From Bombus terrestris (Eukaryota > Arthropoda > Insecta > Hymenoptera > Apidae), in contig NC_063274.1 in assembly GCF_910591885.1 (NCBI RefSeq), positions 186,001 to 250,000 of the forward strand: a stretch of DNA of 64,000 nt, read 5' to 3'. Every line of letters begins with the position of its first letter. The stretch's first letter is position 1. Shown here in pieces: positions 50,191 through 61,400 of the stretch. The notes beneath the pieces are model-generated. The model was not told the DNA's origin and searched no databases. It saw only the letters and a program-made list of their open reading frames with translations. Position numbers and translations under genes: made by a program.

Positions 50191-51782
50191 TACGGTATAG
50201 ACCATACGCGACGCGTTTCCTTGCGAAGCGGGGTCAAGCTGAGAACGGTACGCAACGACCGTGATCCGCTATCGATCGTGCTGCTGTTGCTTTTATTAGT
50301 GTTCGTTTCAAAGGACTAACGGATCTCGGTGTTGTTTTTCGTTCGTTCGGTTGAATAACTCTTACCGTTTGAGGATCAGTGCTTAGAATCGAGCGTAGAG
50401 AGTAGAGTGAACGACCAATTGGACATAAAACGATTGGACCGAATTATTTCTTTGTTAGGAAAGCGCATGCTATACGTATTACGTGCGATAAAGCGGAATG
50501 ACAAGCGATCGAATCTCTTTACTTTTCACTTTTCATGCTAGCAATCAGGGGTAAGTGATAATTTGCATTAAAGAGATTTGCATTTAAAAGATTGAAAAAG
50601 GACGACTTTCCAACGGGTAGGCTAGATTCGCGAAGTGAAAGAGGGAAAGGGGAAGAGAAAAAGTAGAAGATCGGGCAAACTGACCGCGAACAAAGAATAG
50701 CATGCACGTGGAACAGACAGAGGAGCGCAAGGGGTGAAAAGAAGCGTCGCTGTCGATGCGTGTTTGTTAATTTTGATTTTTCAGGACAGCGAAGACGAAT
50801 TGCCCGAGTGTTTGGACCGAAGCGAAGTTTGTAGCAAGGTGGATTTATACGGATCACCGTGGGTCGAGAGACAATGTCGTTGCCCGGATGGTCGTACCTG
50901 CCCTAGCAGTTTGCACGGAGACGACGGACACACGATAGTCGATAAAACACGGCAGTACAAGCTTTGCGAGCCGGTCAAACGTCTACCCATCTGTCGTTAC
51001 TTCAAGTTAGTCGCGATCGTCCGTCTAATCGAGAGTATATATCAAGTAGCGGAACGATCAAACGTACCGATTCGCGAATGTTTTACGTGTCCGCTAGAGT
51101 TATTACGCGCCTGTTGTGCACAAAATGGCCGTTTTCTGTTTACAGAGACGTCACCTGGACTTTAGCTCCTGGAGGGGGCCCAGCGAACGCGACGGTTCAG
51201 CGAGTTTATTGCCGATGTCGGCCAGGCAGCGTACCTTATCTAGTTCGAAGACAGGCTTACAGGTCTGCGGAGGGAAGCCCAGGTTTCATATACGCATTCG
51301 CCTGTTCTCCGCAAAGCGTAAGTTTTCTCGTTCACTCGTATGTCCGCGACCGCATTCTCGTTCACCGACATATCTGTACCATGTATTCGATCATGTGCAT
51401 GAAATCGTTGGAATCATCGTTGCGTATGTCGAAAGGTTGAGAGCGATACTCGCGCAGCGAATCGTAGGAAAGGTGAAAGGCGAGCAACCGAATAAAACCG
51501 AGTCGATCGTTACGAATAAAATTGATATTTCAGAGACTACGTTGTCAGCACAAGGAACCTTGCCGACTGTTCACCGTACGTAAGAGACGGAGCTCGCAGC
51601 TCGAAGAGGTAAATGCATCGCCTCTTTGCCAGTGTCCAAAAGGTCATCGATGTCCAAGGAGACACACCGATCCAGGATCGCTGCCAGCAAGATCTTACTC
51701 CGGCATCTTGGAGATTAAAACGTACAGCGGATACTGCGTACCTTCGCAATCGCATCATTCCGAAGCGGTTTATAACGTGTGA
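47293..51782 (+). CDS. aos: Argos / giant-lens, secreted EGFR-pathway antagonist, complete
   Basis: Secreted inhibitor that sequesters the EGF-receptor ligand Spitz; in Drosophila it is a feedback target of the pathway. Exons 47293-47550, 50785-51005, 51146-51317 and 51534-51782 give 299 residues, all in phase. The first ATG opens a short hydrophobic signal peptide (LICFLLAMFGQLLV). Cys-rich part: LPEC (Cys95), EVCSKVDLY, a C-x-C-P clasp (QCRCPDGRTCPSSL), GDDGHT, CEPVKRLPIC, DVTWTL, YCRC, SPGFIYAFACSP, then RLRCQHKEPCRLFTVRKR, LCQCPKGHRCP and a terminal KTYSGYC. The order matches what I remember of Drosophila Argos, whose product is longer because of an insertion in the first clasp that is absent here. 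One NAT glycosylation sequon lies between DVTWTL and YCRC. The first intron is 3.2 kb, fitting complex regulation. A possible poly(A) signal lies at 52373-52378. Confidence 0.9.
48719..48819. repeat. (TTA)n microsatellite in argos intron 1
   Basis: About 33 TTA units, followed directly by a short (GATC)n stretch near 48826-48843. Confidence 0.95.
49030..49135. repeat. Purine-rich GA/G tract in argos intron 1
   Basis: GAGA and GGG-rich strand-asymmetric stretch including a run of 11 G. Confidence 0.75.
50080..50198. repeat. 7-bp minisatellite switching from GGTACAG to GGTACAC
   Basis: About seven copies of a TACAGGG-type unit are followed by about six TACACGG-type units, flanked by GGTATAC variants on both sides. 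Confidence 0.94.
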
Positions 51783-52105
51783 CTAGCAGCAGTTTCAAAG
51801 GTGTCGCGCTAAACCAGCGTTTGCACTCGCTCGTATTACGAAATGAGGGAAAAGTTGAATTTGTGATATTTGCGGCCGTATGTGCATAGTCGAATTCGAA
51901 AACTTTCAAAGCGTTCTCTAGACTCTAACGAGCACGGACAGAAGCTGATCTTTGAAGCTTCGAGGCACCGATAAAGCTATTACTAGGTAAAATTACTAGT
52001 GGTCGCCTCGACTGATTTCCGTTCGTTCGACACTTTTAAATATAAGTTTACCGTCCATTCGTAGAAACCTATGAAACGTATTTAAAGTTGAAACTTGCAA
52101 CACGT

Positions 52106-52147
52106 AGTAGCAATAGTAGTAGTAGTAGTACTAGCAGCAGTAGTAGC

Positions 52148-52202
<55 letters not shown>

Positions 52203-52303
52203 ATAGTAGTAGTAGTAGTAGTAGTACTAGTAGTAGTAATAGCAGTAGCAGCAACACTAGTAATAATAGTAATAATAGTAGTAGTAGTAGTAGTAGTAGT
52301 AGT
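52106..52303. repeat. (AGT)n microsatellite downstream of argos
   Basis: About 200 nt of AGT units with AGC, AAT and ACT variants. Open frames through it encode only homopolymers and are not genes. Confidence 0.95.
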
Positions 52304-55300
52304 TGTTGCGTTGTATATCCAACTATCACGTTTCAGTAATTTCGACTTGTTTCGTTTCGGAGATTGATGGGAAATAAAATATATTCAAACTGAAAAATAT
52401 CGGATACAATTGCTATTCGGTGTCGATAAGAAATGTTTGTTATACATATTTGTATCGGATTGTATAGGATCGTACGTATCGTATATACCTGCATACGTAT
52501 GTATATGCTCGAACTAAACACGTTACTTTTAATGCTTTTAGCTATCGATAGGTTTTACGAACGGTGTTATCTATGAAAAAAATTGTATTTCGTATTATTA
52601 TACTTGTATCATTACGTAATATCGCTTTTGTAAATATTTGATTCTTAACAAAAATTGAAATAAACAAATTCCATCATCATCGACGTTACCAGCACCATCG
52701 GTACCGTTATCATCACTGCTGTATCTTACCTTGTTATTTATATCGATAACTGTTATTATCCTAATCGATTTTACTATTTATATTTTATTATTTTACTATT
52801 ACCGTTACTACTACCGTTATTGTTATTCTAATTGCCGTAGTAATAGCGATTACTGATTGGTAATTGATAATTACTAAGTATCTTTACCATCGCACTAGCC
52901 GACACCCAACGCCTAAAACCCGATACGTCGGTTGATAGATTAAACGAAACACGCCGTTGGATGCAAATTACGTTTTAGCGTTGGAATCAAAGAAAAGTTA
53001 ATCTAAAAAATTAACGAGCAGCGGATACGAAAAACAATACTAGCAGTAGTAATAACAATAATAAGAAGAATTTCGTAACGATGAATATGAATTCTTGCTT
53101 TTCTTTCTTTTTTCAGCCATTCCTATGGAAATAACGACCATTTCTATGGTCGATAAACTAGATGTTTGGCACGCAAGAGTTAATCGCGCTTCAACGTGTA
53201 ACGCTAGATGGCGAAAGTTTTAAAACTCATTGTCGGCACTGTACTAACGTTTTCCGTACGCGTCGTTTATCGTTAGGATTCTGGATTAGAATCAAGCAGA
53301 AACGCCTTCGGATTTACTACGTATTTCAAGAGCTCCGTCGTTACTATATCTTTGACTCAAAATTGATTTTCTTCTTCGAAACTATATTTCTTCCGTATGT
53401 ATGTTAATCGAATCGCTATGACTATAAACCGATTATGCGTGCAGCTACGCGATGCGTAATAATTTAGCGTCGATATAACTTTAATATGATACAAGTTAAT
53501 AAAACTTATCGACCGGATTGATAAAGTTGTTTCATTGTAACGCCAACAGGGACGCTTGTACGTACGTGCGTACGTAGGCGCAGATAAATATACGAACGTT
53601 TAGCGCCTGGGGCCAGATACGTAAATACGTGGCGAACCAGCCCGATATGTTGGGTGAGTGGAACACTCGAGCGTAATGGCCAAGCTTAATTAGAACGTCG
53701 GATACGATGACATAGAAATAGAATCGACTGTACACCGATGCGTGTATCGGAGAAATTCGAACACCGAGATAGACCGGTGGTTGAATTTGTTGATGGGGCG
53801 TGATGTACGTACGCCTTGGAGATTTAGCCAAGGCTAAAGACTGGTTCAGATTCATGGCCAGTAGTTTATTAGCGTTAGAATTAGCGAAGCAGCGAGCAAA
53901 GGCGAATTCACCTATGCTGTTTCACTGTTTCACTGCGTGCGATCGTTACGAACGACTGGTGGAAAAATGTGGCTTTCGTCCTCGTTAGTAAAATCGTGCG
54001 CGATAATCGTGCAAAGAGAAGAGCGTAAATTCGGCTTTAGTTGCTACTTGACCAAACTACTGGCCGTGTCTAAACCAACGTTAAGCGTACCTATGCAAGA
54101 AAACAAGATCACGGCAGGCTACGAATCTATCGTTCGATGATCTGGTTTTGGAACGATGCACCGATAAAGTTAACCAGCAACTAGGTTGCCGATGAGAACC
54201 AGAATGATTTCATGGTCGATATATTTTTCTGGTATTGGATGGAACGCGTGAAAAGTAGCGGTACCGTTGCTATCGATGCTCCGATTTGCTTGCGTTTTCG
54301 CTTTTTTCGAATAACGCTGGCGGGCGTGCGCGCACGCGATAAACTTTGTTCGCGTACATTCCGAATACTCGTTCACCGTCGATGACAACAAATTTCATTG
54401 ATTCGTGCAATTCGTGCAATAACAAATAGCCGTTCGCAACGTAAAATGGCTGGCATTCACGCGAAAAAACCAATCTTTCCAAGCGATCGGATACGTTTGA
54501 GGGATGCGAGTTTGACCAGTGGACGTTACGAGTAAATGGACGATCGACGAATGGATGGACGAGTAAGTGAACGACGCGTCGTTGAGCAACGTGGTCGAAG
54601 GATGGCTATCGGTTGTTACAAGTTTCTTCAATTCGAATTCGGATATCCATATCTTAGGAAATAGAAAATCTCGACGCATCGATCGCCAAAGTTGTTCGTG
54701 AGAGAATAAATGTACGATCGCGTGTGGTACGAGTATCGTATGCATGTACGTACTTGGAAACTTGGAAGGAGAATAATGCTCGATATGCCCCCGGGGGAGG
54801 GGTAGGGAGGGTATAGGAGAGACGTGGATGCGGGAAAAAAGGAGAACGAAGAAGAAGAAGATGATGAAAATGGAAAGGAACATGGAAGGAAACGGAAAGG
54901 AGAAAGAAGAGAAACAGAGTATCGCGTAATTTCATTCTAATCAAGTTCCGGTATATTTATTTCGTCGAACCATCGGATTTTCACGTTGTCACGGATACCT
55001 TGTAATATTTTCCTGTAACGATTCGCGATTCTCGGTCGTCCGTTTTGGCACGCTCTGTTCACGAGAATGAAAACCGTGTATACATCGGTACGTTGTGAGT
55101 ATTCAGCGGATAGGTAGTGTGTAGGTAGATGCGTCCGTCGATGGAGGAGCAAAGGAAGGTAGAGGATTGGCGGAGATGCAGCTTAGAATTCCACGCATAG
55201 TCGAGGGGTCTCTGGTTGGTTGGTAAGTGGGACTAGCCGGGACTCATAGGCAGCGTGTCTCCTACGAGGCTCACAGTCTTATTCGGAACTCTGAAACGCG

Positions 55301-55454
55301 TCCAAGCGCGGTGTTCTCTTACTTGTCCGAACAAGTTTTCTCGTTCGCACGTTCTTTCTCCCCCGAAATTCCGTGAAGTTAATTCGAATCAACGCATTCG
55401 ATCATGCGTAAAAATTTCAGCAACACCGTCGTTTGATTCTGTCGGGACTCTATC

Positions 55455-55470
55455 GAGGGAGGGAGGGAGG

Positions 55471-55506
<36 letters not shown>

Positions 55507-55557
55507 TAAACAGAGAGAAAGGAAGAGAGAGAGAGAGAGAGAGAGAGAGGGGAGAGA
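55455..55557. repeat. (GGGA)n/(GA)n array
   Basis: Purine-only tract of about 100 nt with two short interruptions; GAGA-type sequence. Confidence 0.93.
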
Positions 55558-56614
55558 CACGTTGCGTCGAATCGAACGAGAATCGATCGAGATCCGTTCG
55601 CCACTCTTTCACCAGGATCCGGTACAACGTTTGCATCGCGGATATTTTCGAGCATTTCTCAGGAAGAAAGATCGTCGCTGTTCTAACGCTGTTACAACGG
55701 ATCAAGCTGCGAAGAATCGAAATCGTCAAGACTAGATCGAGGTTGGGCCGGGGGTCGGGGTCGAGGTCGAGACCCAGATCAACATCAAGATCTTGGTCGA
55801 AATCGAGGTCGTGCTTGGATGTGGAGGGTGAGTTCAGGGATATTTATCCCTGATATTCGATCGTTACCGTATCGTGATTACGCGTATTCCGTTCGGTTAG
55901 CCATTTTCTCGCTGTCAACGATCGCGAGATCGTAACGATAGAATGCGATCATCCGTTCGTTTGTCGGATTTTCGTGGATGAAAGAGAATGGAAGCAAGAT
56001 GACATATAATCTCGATCGAAAAAGTACGCGTTTGACGAGTCGAAAGTAAGCTTTTCGAAATGCAGCCACGAATTCTCACCGATATTTCCCCTTTGTATTC
56101 CACGTGTTATTATAGTTGAAAACATTTTGTCAGGAAGAGAATGCGCGAGAGACAGGGAGAGAGAGAGAGAGAGAGTTGCGCTGCCGGTGCAACTTGCCAG
56201 ATATATACACACACGTATATGTAATATGTATTATAACAGACACGCTTCGTTGTATTTGCAAAAACGAATAATTTGATTTGCGACGAATTTGCGATTTACG
56301 ATTTCGACGGGTCTGCGACGCGTATCGTTCGTTACGTGTGTCGTGTGTCGCGAGTGGCGAGAAGCTGGCTAATTAAAGGTAAATCGTATCTACGTGCAAG
56401 TGTTCCAACGCGAGTCCCATTAAATAAGATAGATCGAAAGGTAGCCGATCGAGCGATCATATTTGACGTAGAGGATTTTTAAAACGTAGAGAAATAATCG
56501 AGACAGAGGCCGTGCTTTCCAACCGTTTAATTGAATTTAGGTCGTGGCGCGAGCCGTAGTAGTGTCTTGAAATTTACACGAGGAAAAATATCACCGTCTT
56601 AATGCGTTTAAAAG

Positions 56615-56615
<1 letters not shown>

Positions 56616-56647
<32 letters not shown>
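56616..56647. repeat. (GGAAAAT)n short array
   Basis: Four and a half copies of a 7-bp unit. Confidence 0.9.
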
Positions 56648-58266
56648 AAGGATGAAGAATGAAAAATCATAAGCAAACGAGGCGGCTCGAGTAAATAACG
56701 GTTTGGGTCGTACGTCGTAGCAAGTGTGTACCCTATATACAGGGTACGTCAGGCAATTGGCATCGGTTGGCAATATCTAGAATATGATAAGAGATAGGGA
56801 GAGAAATTATCGAGTTTTTGACTTTACTTTCTCTGCGAGTGCAACGATGCACCTTCTCTCTTGAATGCAATTGCATTTTTTCTCTTTTATTCGTATCGAC
56901 TCTTTTCTCTACCTCTACGAAACACGTAACATTGACATATATATATATATACATGTCGTACAGCTTTACCAACGGTTTAAAGCGGTGGCTGGTTAAAATT
57001 GGTTTTTTAAAAGCGCCGCTCGTTACAATGGTCATTTTAATAACGATATAGCGACTTTTCGCGCGGACGAGTTCTCGTTTCGACGAGTCGATGGGAATAA
57101 CAATAATAATAAATGCGTTGGATGGAAAGAGTACGTTTGCGTTTTTCGAGCGCATCGTTACGCTTGCAAAGAAAGCGAAGCGATATAGATGCTTTGCTAT
57201 CTCTCGGCGAATTGGCAATCGCGGGACGCACCCTCTATACGTAATATACTATATTATTATATACGTAATATGTTAAATAGGTAGGTTAGCCGCCTCATTG
57301 AATTTTAGCGGTTGTTGCATGCCGCGGCCTTGAACACGCAAAGAAAGATAACGGCTCGCGAGAAACGTAACAGACGCTAACCTGATTTCACCGCATCCGC
57401 GTGGTGAATCGCATCGAGCTATAATTACCCACCGCGACACCCCGTAGCCACGCGTTTTAGCCGCTAACGGCGATGCAACGGCTAACCGGATCGTCAACTT
57501 GATTTCTTAAACGACAAAGCCTGATCCTCATAAATAATAAATATTACGTTATTAATGTAACGTATTTATGCCCGTATTTGTCAATATACATTACGTATTT
57601 TACATATTTACGCTTAGTTTAATTTTAAAGATTTTAAAGATAAAAAGCGCGACGAAAAGATGAAAGCAAGTGAAAAATTTGCCTATCAGAGAAAAAAAAC
57701 AAAGAGACGGACAGAACAAGCATACGTACGTATGTACGACATAAGAAAGCAAACGCATAACGTTACGTTGCATTTCCTCCGTATAGTACCTTGCCACCGA
57801 TACACGTAAATTTACCGAGGAAAATACCGATATACGTAAATCTCTCGAGAAAAATACCGATGCACGTAAATCTACCGAGAAAGATACCGTTAAGGGAGCT
57901 TCGACTTTCTCTCCGTACGTTTGTCATCTTCCTTCTTCTTCTTCTTCTTACTTTTCTCACTTTCTTCCCTTCTTCTACGCTCTTTGTTCTTTGTTCTTTT
58001 CGCTTAAGGAGACAAGCCGATGTTCTCACCGTGAAAGCTAGGCGAGGAGCGTGAGAAATGGGAATATCTGACTTTCTTTTTAATAGTTTGCATCTCCGAT
58101 TCGTGCATTCGTTAACCCCGTCGTAACGATGAAACGCCAACACCGTAGGAAATACAAGTGGCAAATTTCGCCGCTTGCCGATTAACTCGATCGGTATACG
58201 GTTATCGAGTAATTGGACGAGTATACTTGTTAGGAAACTAAATGGTTTTGCCCTTGCTAGATAGAT

Positions 58267-58270
<4 letters not shown>

Positions 58271-58298
<28 letters not shown>
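58271..58298. repeat. (GA)n tract upstream of the argos-like start
   Basis: About 14 GA units, 120 nt before the ATG at 58420, probably in the 5' UTR or promoter. Confidence 0.9.
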
Positions 58299-58419
58299 GA
58301 CGTTCGTTGCTAATCGCGATCTCTTTATTTTTAGGAGATAACGGAAGAAAATCACGAAAGAGAATCGCTTTCTTTGATTTTTCTGTCTATTCGATCGATA
58401 TCGGAGACACCGAAACGAA

Positions 58420-61400
58420 ATGAAGCCGATCCAAGGTGCGATATGGTTGCTTCTATTGGCGGTTGGATGTATAGCTTTACCGGCGCAATTACAAGCAAAT
58501 TCGAAGAATACGGCCAAGACGAAGCAAAGCAAGACGGCGTCGTTGCATTCGAGGGATGGCGGGTCTAACGATTCGGCAATTATACCGAACGGTAGTAGGA
58601 ACATCGATGAGAACAGCATCGATGTTAACAACGATACCAAGATTACCGGTAACAACGACGTGGACAGCGTTACTCTATCGAAACCGCTTCCTCTCGGAAT
58701 TTCTGCTACTATCGAGAACAACGCGGTGCTCGCATCGTCCCTACCGTCATCGCCATCAACCACGTCGGCATCGGTATCCACATCCACTTGGACGGATCAT
58801 CCTCTCGCGGGAATGACGGAGTTGTCCCCGACGAGCGGTTCTTCGTCGCCGTCAATTAGCAAAACAGAATTTAGTTCGGCAACGACGAGCAACCGCGGAA
58901 CCACCATGACCACGAGAGTCGCGTTAAATACCAGCACTTTTAATACCAGTTTGAGCGTGTTCCCTACCGAAGCCTCTTCGAGAACCATCGCCACCAATCG
59001 AGATACGGCTACCTTGCTATCCTCCTCGAAAAAATCCACCACGAATTCGAACGAATTTATCACCACTCCTGCTACGGCTTGGTCGAAGGAGACGCGAGAA
59101 TCACCCGGAAAAATTCGCCCTCAAATCAAGCTGACGACAAACTACACTAGTCTGGCCGAGGTAAGTAAACGCCACTTTCTGACAAACTAACGAAAATAAC
59201 GAGAGAGAAGCGGCACTTTGTTAGGAAAGACGCGTGGAAAGATTCGCGTGCAAGACTATCGGAAAACCTAAGAGGACTAAGCTAGAACGAAAAAGGATTG
59301 ACTAACTTTGATTTTGCGATGGTTCTGATGCGGAAAATGGCTTGAAACTAGGTAAACACGGTATCGGTAGAGAGTATCGTAAAAATATTTCAATATCGCG
59401 GCACCCGTGTTCCATGCTTCGCGTTATCCTCCAGTTTTCTTGCAATCTGGAATTGGCGAGTAAAGGGTAAAAAGGTGATACGCGTTAGAGATACTTTGGC
59501 GAGATTAATCGATGCAGCAGAGATCGAAGAATTAATCGTGGTGCAGAAACGTGAAAGAAAAATGTTTCAAATCAGCCATACTACCTACTCGCTTCGTATA
59601 CTTTTAAACGCAACAGATCGCGTTCGCGGAGCGTTCCACGTGCAAAGTATAACTGTTTAAGCTACGTATATACATAACTATGTTAGTACCGTAAGTACGC
59701 TGCTATAAAGCGGTTAGGTTGCACGGTTAAAGATGCGTTCCAGCTAAATCGTGCATACGCTCGGTTTGATAAAAATAAGCCGTGTTTCGTACGATCTGGT
59801 GTAACAACGCGATACGGTTACGATGGTATCTTGATTTGCTGATACACCGGCTTACGCAGTCCGTATTAAATAAAATGTAGAATTTTCGTCGAACGTCAAC
59901 GGACGATAGATGACTGTTGGATTACCATATCGAGTCGTACAAAGCAACGTATGCTATGCCTCGGTAAAAACGCTGTGTGACGCGCACACTGAAACAACGA
60001 TACCACGTAGCAAAGGAGAACATGGGAAAATTATACTTTTCGCAATTTCGCCTGGTTGGAAGATCGGAAACGTAAAAAAGGGGTCGTCTCGTGTTGAACT
60101 TTTCACGACTCGCTATTACCAATCGGAACGTTGGCAAGGCTTGAACGCAAACTTACCGCACGGTGCTTAACGCATTAACAAAGGGAGAGAGAGGTTTAAT
60201 AATATCCGTTATTATTAAGATATATAGGCGTCATTTGTTGGAGAGAAACGATCGATAAATGGTAAAGTGGTAAATCGAGAAATTTCTTTCTTTTCCGCCT
60301 ATTTCCTTGTTCCTTCCGAGAATTACCACGCTATTTTACAGCAATTTCCACGACTTTTTCGCTATTATTCTCTATCCCTTCTCGTCTCGATGCATCTTGA
60401 TCGTCTTGATCGATCTTGATCGGTCTTGATCGTCGACGATGCATCCGGTAATTATTTTAATAGGCGTCGCTTCACTCGGCAAACGATTACCTACGAAACT
60501 CGTTTACATCCCACGAATTACAGTTACCGATAGATATCCGACATGATGGAAAGATCGACGATTACTCGTGCCAGCAAAGTTTTACTTTGTAAATAAGAAG
60601 AAGAGAGAAGAAGAAAATGTGCAACCGACGCGGAATTCCGGATGCCAAAGGTAACGACTAACGACTGTCTACTCGCGAGTTTGTCGTATGTTCGCGCGGA
60701 TACACGTGCGTGTAGTCGATAAGAAGGGCTCGGTTTGTTAACGCAAACATCATCGAAGCGCTAGAGGTAGGTAACACGCTAAAGTCGTGTAACGAAACGA
60801 CATCCATCGTAAATACAACAACAATTTCCGTTTCACCGTACAAGGAACGACGCGTAGCGAAGTAGTAAATGTGCTTCTCCTTCTTCTTAATTTCTTTCGC
60901 CTTTTTCCTTTCATCTTTCTTTCCGAAATGGTAACGTATCGAAGAAAGAGGAACGAGTCGCAAGAGCGGAGAATCCATTTTGCTTTTAATCGGCAAGCTC
61001 GATCGTCTTTCGTTCCGTTTGTTCGAACATTTGCTAATTGTTGAAAATTCGTTGCGCGTAATGGTGATAAAATAACCTAACGGTATACAAAGGAAGGGAA
61101 AGAAAGATAACACAGATGTATATTAAACGATAAATTAAACGATCGACGCGAGAATGCAAATAAAACATGAAAAACGAAAGAAAAGGAAACGTAGGCGAGG
61201 GTTCGGGATCGGTTCGAGTCGCTCGTGGCTTGAGCATTAGGTAAGAACGTAGGAAGAAAAAGGAGGCGCGTCGCGTTAACGTTAAAGCAGTTATTAACGT
61301 TAAGCAGGTTGAAAGGGTTCTGTATAGCCTGTATCATAGGTTCCAAGTCCACCAGTCTACCGTGTTTCGAGTTGTTCAACTTGAATATTCGCTGAATCAA

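Larger units (their letters stand above)
47551..50784. other. argos intron 1, non-coding
   Basis: 3.2-kb intron with a (TTA)n array, a purine-rich block and a 7-bp minisatellite. No additional exon is supported; it is a good place for enhancers, but none can be named from sequence alone. Confidence 0.6.
51783..58419. other. Long non-coding interval between argos and the argos-like gene
   Basis: 6.6 kb with no supported coding exon. The left end holds the argos 3' UTR with an (AGT)n array. The rest is CpG-rich with GA arrays, and the stretch at 57300-57490 is notably GC-rich and complex. The regulatory DNA and 5' UTR of the downstream gene probably lie here. Confidence 0.55.

Noticed and set aside
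52069..52367. Open frames on both strands encoding poly-Ser, poly-Val and poly-Leu
   Set aside because: They are translations of the (AGT)n repeat, with no start context, splice partner or motif.
61190..61240. GGTTCGAGTC, resembling a tRNA B box
   Set aside because: No A box at the right distance and no cloverleaf could be formed around it.
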